This document shows positions 1-11,727 of a DNA stretch of 64,000 bases, piece by piece; the stretch's first letter is position 1; every line of letters starts with the position of its first letter. This DNA comes from Mytilus californianus. Its lineage: Eukaryota; Mollusca; Bivalvia; Mytilida; Mytilidae. The notes beneath the pieces are model-generated. The model saw only the letters and a list, made by a program, of their open reading frames with translations. It was not told the origin of the DNA and did no database searches. Made by a program: the position numbers and the translations under genes. The DNA is taken from NCBI RefSeq assembly GCF_021869535.1, contig NW_026262648.1, forward strand, positions 496,001-560,000, in the 5' to 3' direction.

Positions 1-2895
1 TCAATTGTCCTCAATTAAAACAAGATTAGTCGTTTATCAAAGAGTGATTGGTTGACAAAAAATCTTCAATATGGAAATGTCGCATGAAATAATAAAGAAG
101 TGGAATTGGACACAGTCGATTTACAGAAAATAGATGTATCAAAACATTTTATGTTATTACAGATTTGCTAACTACTTGACTATTACTAGTAAAACACCCA
201 GAGACTATCCCAATAAATTTAAATGGCTGCGGAAATAACGTTTCCATTGTGATTGGTGAATTGGGTTTTTTTACTGTTATTTCCTAATTCCTTATTACAT
301 ATATAACAAACCCTTATACATACTAATAGTTTTAGACTGAATAAATGTGTATAGATGGGTGCTTACAAACAACCATGAACTGTTTACATATTGAAACATA
401 TGCATTATTTTTTTATAGAATTTGTGTTTAATACACATAAAACGAATTATGATTAATATTATAAAGCTAACTTTGATTTCTCCTTTTTGACAGTATTTGC
501 TGGTATAACCTTATAAACTAGCATTGACAAAATAGTAACTCATCTATCATGTCTATCAAGAAAACTATCATCACTGTACATACTGTTTATAGAGTTTACG
601 TTATGGCAAGTGAAGCTGTTCCTAATTCCACGTATTCAGGTCATTTGAATTTAATCATAAATCAAATCAGTTTAAAGCTTTTAACATTTTCCGCTTTGTT
701 GAGAGTTAAGTATTTCGAACTACAGACTATGTAAATGTATCAAACAATTTAAGTGAAAGTGTCTCCGTGTGAAATGTTAAGTCATTATAAGACCGATATC
801 TTTGCAGATTAGTGTAACATGTAATGTGTACATGTAAGAATTTAACCTTATAATCTATATTGAATAATTCGCATTTTACTTCTCTTATAAGTAAGATATG
901 GGAATATTAAATTTGTGTTACTATTTAAAAGAAGTAAACGACATTAACGTCATCAGCACTCACTCATACATAAACGGAAAGTAATTGTATTGGTTGACAT
1001 GGCTTTGGCAGTTTATTTTCGACTTATGAATTTGAATGTCCCGTTGGTATCTTTCGACTTTCTCTTTCATATCAAAACATAATTGCTGACTACGGACCAT
1101 GTGATGCCCGCAGGAACTATGCATGTCAATTACAATTACTGACAAACTACATTTCCATAATTATTTGTAAATTAGATATGCCTATATATTTCCAATATTA
1201 TATGAAAAACAAATACATACTAATAGTTTTAGACTGAATTACAGCGTGTTATTTGGTGCTTGGAAACAAACTTTGTTCCATATTGAAAAATATATAATGT
1301 ATTAAACAAAATGCGTGTGTAACTCACCATAAAGCGAATGATTGATAGTATTATCCAACTAGTTTAATCGAGAATACTTGCGGATGCAACCTGTTTAAAT
1401 AATCATTGATAACAAGGTTTACCTGTCCTTTATATACATTTGTAATCTATTCATCATGTTTATATTTTTACTTTTTCAGAAAGTTTTTAGTGACTTTTTG
1501 AAAATGCAGTTGCTCTAACTTCCGATTACTAATGTCATATGGATACTTTAAGATCAACTTAGTTAAAGCTGTACAAATAATCGCTCGGGCGTTAACTTTT
1601 AAGTAATACAATTGTTCGTTTATATTTCAAAACTTGTCAAAAAAGTTTTGTAAAGGTGGTATTGTACTATGAAACCGATATATTTTTAGATTAGCGTAAC
1701 TGGTTTTTTTAAAATAAAACTTAATACTATTATTTGGACTTTTTGAAATGTTGTGATTTTAAAAATGTTTTTCCACAATGTATTCTCAATTAAATGACAG
1801 ATTTCGCCAACACAACAGGATATATTTAATCGTAAAGAAGGGGTTGTGATTAAGATTATATCAGACATTAAACGTGACAAACAGAAAACACACAAATCCA
1901 TTGCATGATAAAGAGCTCTATGTTAAAACAACCAGACTCAGATTTGTCTTGTGTCTAGATTTTGATTAATTGCAATACTGACACATGTTTATTTTGAAAC
2001 ATTTTGTCGTTATCCTGTCGCGCAGAAATTTATGAAAATTTCAATGAGATCACAACTATTTATATCACAGCGATGAAGTAAACCTTTCCTGTTATAGAAC
2101 TTTTGCAAAAGATTAACTCTCGCCATTGAAAATTGCGTTTCGTCTGTGTGTTTATTTGTATTAACCGTTACTCTCAGTGATTTAAGCTGGTCGTTATAAT
2201 TATGTCTTAGTAAATTATATGAAATTGTAACAGTAAAAAAATCATTTTAATGGAACTATTAAACAGGGTAAACTATTGTTATCTATTGATTTGCAAACAT
2301 TTTGAAAGACTTGTTAATATCATCTTTACTTGAGTACATTGCTTTTGTGTCTGTAAAGTTTTTCAAAGGTGCTAAATACAATATATAATAAATTAAACAT
2401 ACAGAACAATCCTAATACAAAGTACAACTCTTAATTTTTTCATAGCTCATCATTGAAGGATTTTTTGGTGTGTCTATTGACGGAACGAACCTAACTCTAA
2501 AACAAAGCTTAAGGTGGTAAACGCCGGTCATTTTTATAAGATCCGGATATCGTAGTGTCATGTTTTGCAGGATTTTTTGGGTGTGTCTGTTGACGGAACA
2601 AATCTAACTTAAAAACAGAGCCTAATGTGTTATACGACGGTCATTTTCATAAGATCCGGATATCAAATTGTCGTAGATAATTACTAATTGGGTTTTTTAG
2701 GTTTTTTTTATGTAGATAGTAGTAGTGAATGAAGAATTTAAATATGTGTGCTAGAATAAAAGATCATGTGTAACTAAGAAATAGAACAGTATAACGACCT
2801 GGAGACATTAGTGTATATGAAATAAAAACTTCAGAATAAAAAAAAAAAAAAAAAAACACAATCAAGCTTTTTTCTGAATTATTTTTCCCTTTTGA
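1..2895. repeat. 2.9-kb direct-repeat unit, copy 1
   Basis: The first 1001 bases recur almost unchanged at 2896-3880, giving a period of 2895 bases. Inside the unit, weaker copies of a roughly 0.9-kb motif can be seen: the block beginning 'ACATACTAATAGTTTTAGAC' occurs near 318 and again near 1216, with diverged flanks. A second internal duplication of about 115 bp lies at 2457-2668, each half containing 'TGACGGAAC' and ending 'AAGATCCGGATATC'. A poly-A run sits near 2840-2858, just before the second copy. No open frame longer than about 70 codons shows any protein resemblance, so I see no gene here. The poly-A followed by a restart could be a retrotransposed or tandemly amplified element; I cannot assign a class. 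Confidence 0.75.
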
Positions 2896-3880
2896 TCAAT
2901 TGTCCTCAATTAAAACAAGATTAGTCGTTTATCAAAGAGTGATTGGTTGACAAAAAATCTTCAATATGGAAATGTCGCATGAAATAATAAAGAAGTGGAA
3001 TTGGACACAGTCGATTTACAGAAAATAAATGTATCAAAACATTTTATGTTATTACAGATTTGCTAACTACTTGACTATTACTAGTAAAACACCCAGAGAC
3101 TATCCCAATAAATTTAAATGGCTGCGGAAATAACGTTTCCATTGTGATTGGTGAATTGGGATTTTTTACTGTTATTTCCTAATTCCTTATTACATATATA
3201 ACAAACCCTTATACATACTAATAGTTTTAGACTGAATAAATGTGTATAGATGGGTGCTTACAAACAACCATGAACTGTTTACATATTGAAACATATGCAT
3301 TATTTTTTTATAGAATTTGTGTTTAATACACATAAAACGAATTATGATTAATATTATAAAGCTAACTTTGATTTCTCCTTTTTGACAGTATTTGCTGGTA
3401 TAACCTTATAAACTAGCATTGACAAAATAGTAACTCATCTATCATGTCTATCAAGAAAACTATCATCACTGTATATAGAGTTTACGGTATGGCAAGTGAA
3501 GCTGTTCCTAATTCCACGTATTCAGGTCATTTGAATTTAATCATAAATCAAATCAGTTTAAAGCTTTTAACATTTTCCGCTTTGTTGAGAGTTAAGTATT
3601 TCGAACTACAGACTATGTAAATGTATCAAACAATTTAAGTGAAAGTGTCTCCGTGTGAAATGTTAAGTTATTATAAGACGGATATCTTTGCAGATTAGTG
3701 TAACATGTACATGTAAGAATTTAACCTTATAATCTATATTGAATAATTCGCATTTTACTTCTCTTATAAGTAAGATATTGGAATATTAAATTTGTGTTAC
3801 TATTTAAAAGAAGTAAACGACATAAACGTCATCAGCACTCACTCATACATAAACGGAAAGTAATTGTATTGGTTGACATG
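2896..3880. repeat. 2.9-kb direct-repeat unit, truncated copy 2
   Basis: Matches 1-1001 with only scattered substitutions and two small deletions (about 9 bases near 3470 and about 7 bases near 3705). The match stops abruptly after 'TGGTTGACATG' at 3880, where copy 1 continues and this copy switches to unrelated sequence. High identity points to a recent duplication. Confidence 0.8.
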
Positions 3881-4528
3881 TTTCGCCACCGAGCGTAACG
3901 GGTGTCTTCAGGACAAGTAAACATAGTATGAAGGTAGACAGACAGTGTCGTACAAATCTTGCTAATTATGCGGTAAACCGGAAGTTATACTACACTATAA
4001 AAGAATATAATAGTTGACGTTATCGCCATATAAAAGTTGACAGTGAAAGTGAAAAAAAAAAAAAAATAGGTAGAATAGAAAAGTGAAAATTAATAAACAT
4101 ACACAATAAATAAAGGTTTTTTGGGGGAGTCAGTATGATCTTGTTCTGTAGCTGTATATAAAATATAGGTATAGAGTATATTGATTTGTGTTGGATATTT
4201 TTGCGCTAACGGATTTCTCTCCTCACGTGTGAGCTAATAAACAAACAGTAATTTGTATAGATAACTCAAAAAGGGACACGCACCTAAATGTTTATAATGT
4301 ATATTTAAGGCTATATCGCTCAGAGATTTTAAGAACGAATGGTGAGGCAAAAACGTATTATATATTTTTGTCAAATTTTATAACCACCAAAATAAGGAAC
4401 AAGAACCAGGCAAAAGATACGATTTTTGCAAAAACTGTTAAGTTGATATACTTGTTAATGAAATAAATACAAACGTACATGCATGACGTATCTATTTATC
4501 TCTAATATATATATATATAAATATATAT
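3881..4528. other. gene-free AT-rich spacer
   Basis: No convincing open frame or recognisable repeat. It contains a short poly-A run near 4051-4066 and ends in an (AT)n tract that runs into the left inverted end of the next element. Confidence 0.5.
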
Positions 4529-4556
4529 AAAAAATGCAACGTCGTAATATTTGTTA

Positions 4557-4590
<34 letters not shown>

Positions 4591-6172
4591 AGTCTAAATT
4601 GAAAACAACGTTCAAACCTATGATTGCGTTGGATAAAAACCGCAATTTTTATACGTGTGCATGCAAACAATTTCTTGTTAGAAGAGTCTAAATACAGCAC
4701 AAACAACATTTTCCAAAAGACCAAAAAAGTGAAAAAGTATATTTTAACAAAACGCATTTGACTAACAGGTCGAACAACAAATGTTCTTAAATCCTGCTGA
4801 CTGCCATTGGCGATTGCCAAATAAACGGATCACAAGGTGTAATAAATGGACCTTAACTGTAAATTTAATACCAAAAAGAAAACAATAAACTTGCGGCGAA
4901 GATGGTATACCGCAAACAAAGGTGCAAAGATTTTTTGTACACCATATCCGGATTTCGACAATTAATGTCTCTTCAGTGATGTTAGGAATCGAAACGGTTA
5001 TTGGAAGGCTACATAATTTACCTCAATTTAGGATAGACTCTTGAATTTGAGGAGTCAAAATAGGATGAACGGATCATATAAACCCGAAGGCAAATATAAT
5101 ACAAGCCAAAACGAAAAAATATAAACAAGTCTAAATTGAAAACAACGTTCAAACCTATGATTGCGTTGGATAAAAACCGCAATTTTTATACGTGTGCATG
5201 CAAACAATTTCTTGTTAGAGGGGTCTAAATACAGCACAAACAACATTTTCCAAAAGACCAAAAAAGTGAAAAAGTATATTTTAACAAAACGCATTTGACT
5301 AACAGGTCGAACAACAAATGTTCTTAAATCCTGCTGACTGCCATTGGCGATTGCCAAATAAACGGATCACAAGGTGTAATAAATGGATCTTAACTATAAA
5401 TTTAATACCAAACAGAAAACAATAAACTTGCGGCGAAGATGGTATACCGCAACAAAGGTGCAAAGATTTTTTGTACACCATATCCGGATTTCGACAATTA
5501 ATGTCTCTTCAGTGATGTTAGGAATCGAAACGGTTATTGGAAGGCTACATAATTTACCTCAATTTAGGATAGACTCTTGAATTTTGAGGAGTCAAAATAG
5601 GATGAACGGATCATATAAACACGAAGGCAAATATAATACAAGCCCAAACGAAAAAATATAAAAATATATATATTTAAGTCTAAATTGAAAACAACGTTCA
5701 AACCTATGATTGCGTTGGATAAAAACCGCAATTTTTATACGTGTGCATGTTTTCCAAATTTCCAATTTCTTGTTAGAGGAGTCTAAATACAGCACAAACA
5801 ACATTTTCCAAAAGACCAAAAAAAGTGAAAAGTCTATTTTAACAAAACGCATTTGACTAACAGGTCGAACAACTGATGTTCTTAAACCCTGCTGACTGCC
5901 ATTGGCGATTGCCAAATAAATTGATCACCAGATCTAACAATGAAAATGGATATTAATATTAATTTAATACCAAACAGAAAACAACAAACTTGTGGAAAAG
6001 ATGGTATACCACAAACATGAGGTGCAAAAACTTGTACACCAAATCCGGATTTTGACAATTAATGTCTCTTCAGTGATGTTAGGGATCGAAACGGTATTTG
6101 GAAGGCCATATAATTTACCTCAATTTAGGAAAGATATATATAGATAACAAATATTACGACGTTGCATTTTTT
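4529..6172. mobile_element. Element with inverted ends and three internal tandem units
   Basis: The sequence 4529-4568 (poly-A, 'TGCAACGTCGTAATATTTG', 'TTATCTATATAT') reappears inverted at about 6133-6172, so the block is bounded by terminal inverted repeats of about 40 bp with a perfect core. Between them lie three head-to-tail units beginning near 4589, 5126 and 5675 (periods 537 and 549). Each starts 'AAGTCTAAATTGAAAACAAC' and ends near 'CTCAATTTAGGATAGACTC'. Units 1 and 2 are nearly identical; unit 3 is more diverged. Minus-strand frames of 88-107 codons shared by the units have no protein resemblance I recognise and probably stay open only because the copies are recent. A lone relic of the unit occurs at 24785-25150. 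Class unknown; it behaves like a non-autonomous TIR element with internal tandem repeats. Confidence 0.7.
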
Positions 6173-6940
6173 TTTTGGAACATAAGATATATTTTATCAG
6201 CTGAGCTCGTGCCAGTTAATTTCTACAAGGTCATGAAGGTGTGACAATCGTTTCAAACTTTTCATATTTTGTTATGTGGTCAATTGCTGAGACCGTTTCA
6301 ATCTTTCACCTCATGAATAAAACGTAAAGATTTATATGATTATTGATTAAAACTACAGTTAAATTAAAATCATGCACCGTTAATAACTAATTTCAAGTAC
6401 AATAATCTGGATGCATTGGATGGTATTTAACGTCTAGTTTCAAATATTATATGCATATAAGGGTGATACAGATACGATATCATATCCTACGATAACTAAA
6501 ACATACATTGGACCATATTTCAATCTATAGAAGAGTCTGAGCTGATTTTCTAGATTTGCGTAGCACTTTACCTCTTGTATATTTAAGATGATACTTTCTC
6601 ATTTATTGAAAAAGAACAACATATAAAAATTGAAAAAAAAACAAAAAAAAAGAAACTGTATAAGTATTTTTCAGAATATCTGATACAAAATGCAAAAACA
6701 CATGGAACTAGTTACAAAACAACCTTTATTAATTAGGGCTGACATCTGTTGACAGATTGTGTTTAATCATCCCAGAGAATTAATGACAATACCCTGGCTT
6801 GCAATGCACTGAAACACATTAATGGCTTCTGTGACCCAAGCCATGTAATCCATTTTTTTTTATCTGTGATTAATTTATGTGACTGTGGCTGTCAACCATT
6901 TTCTCAACTACTTTATTTTAATCGCTCTATATGAACTTTT
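6173..6940. other. gene-free stretch
   Basis: AT-rich sequence without a recognisable gene or repeat family member. Contains A-rich runs near 6630-6650. Confidence 0.4.
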
Positions 6941-6951
6941 AGTTTTATAAG

Positions 6952-7125
6952 TTGTGCCAAACTGATCGCCCACAAGGAGACATGCACCTGTTGGAAATCT
7001 GTGCCTTACGCGACAATTTCAGCAAACAGATCCAGGCATTAACTACGGATACAATTCCGACAGCTACTCCAATAGGGGCAATTGTAACGGGGGATCAGAT
7101 GGCTGACAAAACCAATCCAGTAAAG
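6952..7125 (+). CDS. possible orphan coding exon, function unknown
   Basis: A 58-codon open stretch, noticeably less AT-rich than its surroundings, preceded by 'TTTTATAAG' (possible acceptor) and followed by AAG|GTTAAT (possible donor), both in phase 0. The peptide contains CQTDRPQGDMHLLEICALRD near its start and 'GAIVTGDQMADKTNPVK' at its end. I do not recognise the family and cannot place neighbouring exons. It may be an internal exon of a long-intron gene, or a fragment of an old element. The splice signals are only moderate, so this is a weak call. Confidence 0.3.
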
Positions 7126-8570
7126 GTTAATAAATTAATTATTGGGACCAGACGTGTTCAATTTAACGCAATAAACTCCCTACAAAACATAATAAATATG
7201 ATTATAATCATACGCCAATATCTGAATAAAAATTCGAAATATAACATTCGAAATATATAAACACGTGCACATTTACATAACCCAATGCACAATAAAACAT
7301 AATACGTTGTATTTCTCATATTTTTTTTATCTGTTAAGAATCATTGACATGTGCGAATTGTATGAATTGCAATTGTCAAAAGAAAATAACTTTTTAACTT
7401 TAACGAAAATTTTCTCGGAATTTTAAGTATAATAAATAATATACTCAGTCGAATTCTCCCGTGAATATGGTTAATGAATACATACGATCGATATCGATAT
7501 TATTGTTATCATGCAATGGACATGAAAACTATTATATATAGCTCTATAAAAACATACCTCGTCGTGCAATTATACTTTGCACACTTGTATCAAACTAAGA
7601 AAAATATAATGATCTCAGTATTCTCGACAAAAAGGTGTCGGTAATCAACATATGTTAACAATGAATTATTTCTTCACTGTCATGTTGAGTTGTATGTATT
7701 TCGTTAATCGTAAAACGGTCAAAATAACAATTTTCCTTATTTGTAAATACTTTTCAATGTAATGACATAAAACTATAACATACAAAACATTTTCTACATT
7801 AAAAAGTCAAATCACAAAAATACTGAACTCCGAGGAAAATTCAAAAAGGAAAGTCCCCAATCAAATGGCAAAATCAAAAAAACAAACACATTAAACGAAT
7901 GGATTAACATATACATTTCAACGGAAATATGGATAACGTACGCTCACTTTAAAATGACATGTTTTTATAAAACATTACTGTAACCATGCCAAAATTATGC
8001 ATTTTAAGCTCAATGACAAATCATACTTGTGCATCAGAAATGTGCATTCACTGTAAAAATAAGGAATGTGCATGCAATAAAGTGTTAGTTTAACAATAAT
8101 AGCGAATCCCGCAATACTAGAAATAATTTGATAAATGCACGCTTTATGAACTATATAAAACCGAAAAATACGGAAACCTGACAACAGAAATAATCATACG
8201 CATACCTGATATTTCTAACTTTAACAACCACATATCTTTGAACAAATCTTCAATATAAAAAGAACACCCAACCCCGTCAACTTTCAGCAGCGAACTAACT
8301 AGATAACTATCTAATCGTAAAAGGAAAACCATTTAATCAAGCGTGCGTGACTAGCTGGAAATCTAACCGGACTATAACCTTTTTTTTATTACTTAAGTTT
8401 AGTAACCAAAAAAAAAAATTAATTGGAAAGTTTTAATCAAACTTTATCTATTTCGGATTAAGCTGCATTCAAATACAGATGAAATGAATTAGTTTTCTGC
8501 CATTTGAAAATTACATTTTAAATATTTAATATGATAAAATAGGCGAGTACTGGATTTATCGAAATAAGTA
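7126..8570. other. gene-free AT-rich stretch
   Basis: Short minus-strand frames around 7975-8332 are in AT-rich sequence, lack family resemblance and have no supporting splice context. I see no gene or clear repeat here. Confidence 0.4.
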
Positions 8571-8576
8571 ATAGAC

Positions 8577-8820
8577 ATAAATAAGAAGATGTGGTATAAG
8601 TGCCAATGAGACAACTATTCGTCCAAGTCACAATGTGTAGAACGTAAATAATTATAGGTCAAAGTACGACATTCAACACGGAGTCTTGGCTTACACCGAA
8701 CAGCAAGCTATAAAGGGTCCCAAAAAGACTAGTGTAAAACAATTCAAACAGGAAAACCAACGGTCTAATTTATATAAAAAACGAGAAACGAGAAACACTT
8801 ATGAACCACATCACAATTTG
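8577..8820 (+). repeat. interspersed 'AAGAAGATGTGGTATAAGTG' family, plus orientation
   Basis: Starts 'ATAAGAAGATGTGGTATAAG' and continues through 'CAACACGGAGTCTTGGCTT', 'AGCTATAAAGGGTCCC' and 'AAAACCAACGGTCTAAT'. The same order of motifs is seen at 32098-32320, and inverted at 21525-21745, 61040-61290 and 61697-62000. I recognise it as a very abundant mussel repeat; whether it is a SINE or a MITE is not settled by what I see. Confidence 0.75.
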
Positions 8821-8863
8821 TTAATACACCAACCGAGAATATTTTTGGTGCTAAAACTAATGT

Positions 8864-9699
8864 GTTCATAGTAGGGATGTCAACTCGGTGAAGATTTACT
8901 AATCGAGTACTCGTTTGATTTACCGAGCGAGACTCGAGTACTCGCTCGGAAAAACATATACAAAATGGAAACACAAAATTAAACCCAATTTACGAATTGT
9001 GGGGAGTTGTCTTATGGACGTAAAACCCTCAACATTAATACCTTGGACTATATAATAGTCCCAGGAATTTTATACCATAATTAATAGTTCATTTACTACA
9101 TGTACTAATTATGTAAGCAGGCAATAATAATCTAATTAATTAATTAATAAATATCTATAGAAAATTGATTACAAAAACAACAGTATTTGGGAATCGTAAA
9201 GAAACACATTTATGATCAACACAGGGGTGATGATTAGAACTTTAACCATTCTCTGAGGGTCGACACAGGGTGCAACGAATCTGTTTTTATTTAGAAATAT
9301 TATCTTGTTAACTTTAACTGGGACAATACAATTTATCAACTTTGTTACGTAACTAACAGTCCTGCTGATGAAAATGTTTGCTCTGGCGGCACAGAGGTCA
9401 CCGTGGTAGAATGACTAGGACACGATAAGCTAAAAGTGTAGGCCTTGGAATGGTGCTCTTGTTCATAGCACATGAGAGAATTTTAAATGACAATTAAACG
9501 CAAACATTCCAAACGTATTTTTTATTTAGATTGATATTTAATTTCCCGGGAGGCGCTTTTAATAAAAAAAAAATCTTTAAGAAGGCAACAACATTCTTAC
9601 AAAAAAACGATTAGTCGAGTATCATTTTGGTATTCGATAATCGGTACTACCGAGCGATACTCGAGTACTCGAATACTCGTTGGCATCCCTAGTTCTTAG
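8864..9699. mobile_element. non-autonomous hAT-type element (MITE) with 8-bp target duplication
   Basis: The element occupies 8872-9691 (820 bp). Its ends are inverted: 'TAGGGATGTCAAC' on the left and 'GTTGGCATCCCTA' on the right (one mismatch). The 8 bases outside are GTTCATAG (8864-8871) and GTTCTTAG (9692-9699), a target-site duplication with one difference; an 8-bp duplication is characteristic of hAT transposition. Both subterminal regions carry repeated palindromic 'CGAGTACTCG' and 'ACCGAGCGA' motifs, typical hAT transposase-binding repeats. There is no transposase frame inside, so it would depend on an enzyme encoded elsewhere. Confidence 0.85.
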
Positions 9700-10500
9700 A
9701 CAAGACTCGATCTATTATAGTTAAATACAAATTTAAAGTCAGTCGATTTATGATTTATATGTGTGTCATTTCGTACCACAACACAGAGTAATTAAAACTA
9801 TTAAAGTTTCCATGCATTGCTTATTTCAACAAATCATAGGTTTTTAGAGAATTTCTACTGATGTAAACACTGGCAATGTCATATTAAAAAAAAAATCAAA
9901 ACACTTTCAAAATGTTTGGTACGAAATGACTAGCTACCAAAACAATTGCTATCATATATATGTCTTGAAGACCCTATACTATATTTGTTCTGTATAATTA
10001 TTCCATAATTGCACACGTGTCACTCCTTACTGTAATTCTTAGGAAAATTTACATTTGGTTGACTTCTACGTGTCAGTTCTGTAATTTACATACATTTACA
10101 TTGCTCTTATAATGTGCCTTCAGAAAAAAAAATTGGAGTCACGGAACTCGTTTTCTTGCTACAAAACAAAATAGATAAATTCATAACACATTCCTTTATA
10201 AAAGTAACATCTTCTTTTTATACCTATAGGGCCCTATATGGTACAAGGTTTTTTTTTTCCCATAATTTTCATAATTTATTTTTTGTGAGGAAAGATGTTG
10301 ATTACTTATTTAGTATATGAGGCCATACAGTTAATCTTCGCTAGCGCGACTAACGGAAAGCTTTCATTAGGAAGAGTTATCTCCACTATCAATGTTTCTA
10401 GTGAGTGCATCTTATCTGTAACTAATAGAGTTCTCGACAAAATCCTTGTTTGTAATTGTTCTTTACATCCCACAGATACTTGCGTCAATTTTCTTATAGG
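9700..10500. other. gene-free stretch
   Basis: AT-rich; short frames at 10114-10585 have no recognisable protein features. No repeat boundary identified. Confidence 0.4.
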
Positions 10501-10504
10501 TGTG

Positions 10505-10700
10505 GTATATATAGATTATAACATGGCATTTTTCTTATCAGACCCCTTATCAGACCTAGGTCATGATATCAGCCCTAGGTCATGATATCAGCCCTAGGTC
10601 ATGATATCAGCCCGAGAGCCGACAGCTCGAGGGATGATTTTGACCATGGGCTGATAAGGGTTCTGATATGAAAAAATGACATGTTATGTTCTTTTTATCA
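10505..10700. repeat. foldback hairpin with 3 x 19-bp internal repeat
   Basis: Outer arms 'TATAACATGGCATTTTTC' and 'GAAAAAATGACATGTTAT' pair, as do 'CCCCTTATCAG' and 'CTGATAAGGG'. Between them a 19-bp unit, 'CTAGGTCATGATATCAGCC', is repeated three times at about 10556-10613, followed by a GC-richer loop with 'CCGAGAGCCGACAGCTCGAG'. The outer arms resemble those of the hairpin at 30912-31042, so the two are related elements with different inner stems. Confidence 0.75.
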
Positions 10701-10922
10701 TATACTTCAACAGAAGACATACAGACAAAAACAATTTTAAAACTTTGCAAAAATGCTTTTGTTGAAATATTTGTTTTGCATTTTTCAATAATATAATATA
10801 TTTTCCTGATTCCTAATATTTTTTTTAATACAACCGTGTTATGTTTTACACAAAAAAAAAACGTACCATTCAGGCATATTTTCCGGAATTTGCCTAATGA
10901 CGTCGAAATGTCATGCGATATA

Positions 10923-11070
10923 CAATATTATTATAGTGTAGAAAAATATAGAAAATATTTGTATGAGGCTGAGAAAAAAGGGAAAATGCGAGGCTTTGCC
11001 GAGCTATTTTTCCCTTGTTTTGCGCCGAGTACAAATATTTTCTATATTTTTCTACACTATATTAATATTG
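10923..11070. repeat. foldback hairpin, arms about 60 bp
   Basis: The left arm beginning 'CAATATTATTATAGTGTAG' is mirrored by a right arm ending 'CTACACTATATTAATATTG'. Inner stem segments pair 'AAATATTTGTA' with 'TACAAATATTT' and 'GGGAAAA' with 'TTTTTCCC', with a loop containing 'GCGAGGCTTTGCCGAG'. A frame of 82 codons crosses it but is a consequence of the palindrome, not a gene. Confidence 0.75.
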
Positions 11071-11330
11071 TTTTTATCCTGTAATTTTGTTTATTTGGGG
11101 ATTTTTAAGCAATTCAACTATTTTTAAAATTGTAAATAGTTGTTCCCCCAATTGGGGCCATTTTGCGTAGAGATATTTCCTTCTAATGTTTACCTGTGCA
11201 ATAATGACGTGCCACGTTGCAAATAGTTTTCATACAGTGGTGAAATGAATAAAATTGATGAAGAACAAGTATTTTTATTCAATATGAGTCGATAAATGTA
11301 GGTTTTTATGTCAAATAAACGTACTTGTAA

Positions 11331-11685
11331 CAATACACCTTATCGCTATTTAGTCCAATCCGGAAAAAACAGTCATTTAGACAACTTCCTGTTTGGGTCA
11401 ACAGGCCGCAAACAAAGGTCTTCAATAACGAGCTGAGGGAGGGAAAAATTTAGAAAGCGATCAATAGGAAACTTTGATAGATTATGATCCACTTTTTCCA
11501 AACTCAAATTATAGTCAAAAAAATATTGTGTTTGAAGTATTTACGAAATTTTAAACAGGTCTCATTAAAAAGTATCATGCATGGTGCATTGTTTAAACAG
11601 GGTCCCAGATAGCTTCAACTGGATGAAAAAGTTGTGTAATTTTAGAACTTATCCGGAATGGAATAAATAGCGATTAGGTGTATTG
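11331..11685. mobile_element. 355-bp MITE with 33-bp terminal inverted repeats
   Basis: The left end 11331-11363 ('CAATACACCTTATCGCTATT' ... 'TCCGG') matches the reverse complement of 11653-11685 at 30 of 33 positions. The interior is unrelated AT-rich sequence without a coding frame. I could not fix a target duplication. It sits just downstream of the Crypton-type gene, but nothing links the two. Confidence 0.75.
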
Positions 11686-11727
11686 AAACAGTAACACATT
11701 TGTTTTGATCGAAATCGATCAGTTCAA

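Noticed and set aside
4554-5915. Three similar minus-strand frames (88-107 codons) starting MAIANGSQQ in the tandem units, plus a relative at 24.8 kb, as a small gene family
   Set aside because: The units are near-identical at the DNA level, so a shared open frame is expected without selection. The peptide is Phe/Leu/Ile-rich from AT-rich DNA and matches no family I know.
10836-11084. 82-codon plus frame as a gene
   Set aside because: It runs through both arms of a hairpin; its composition is explained by the palindrome.
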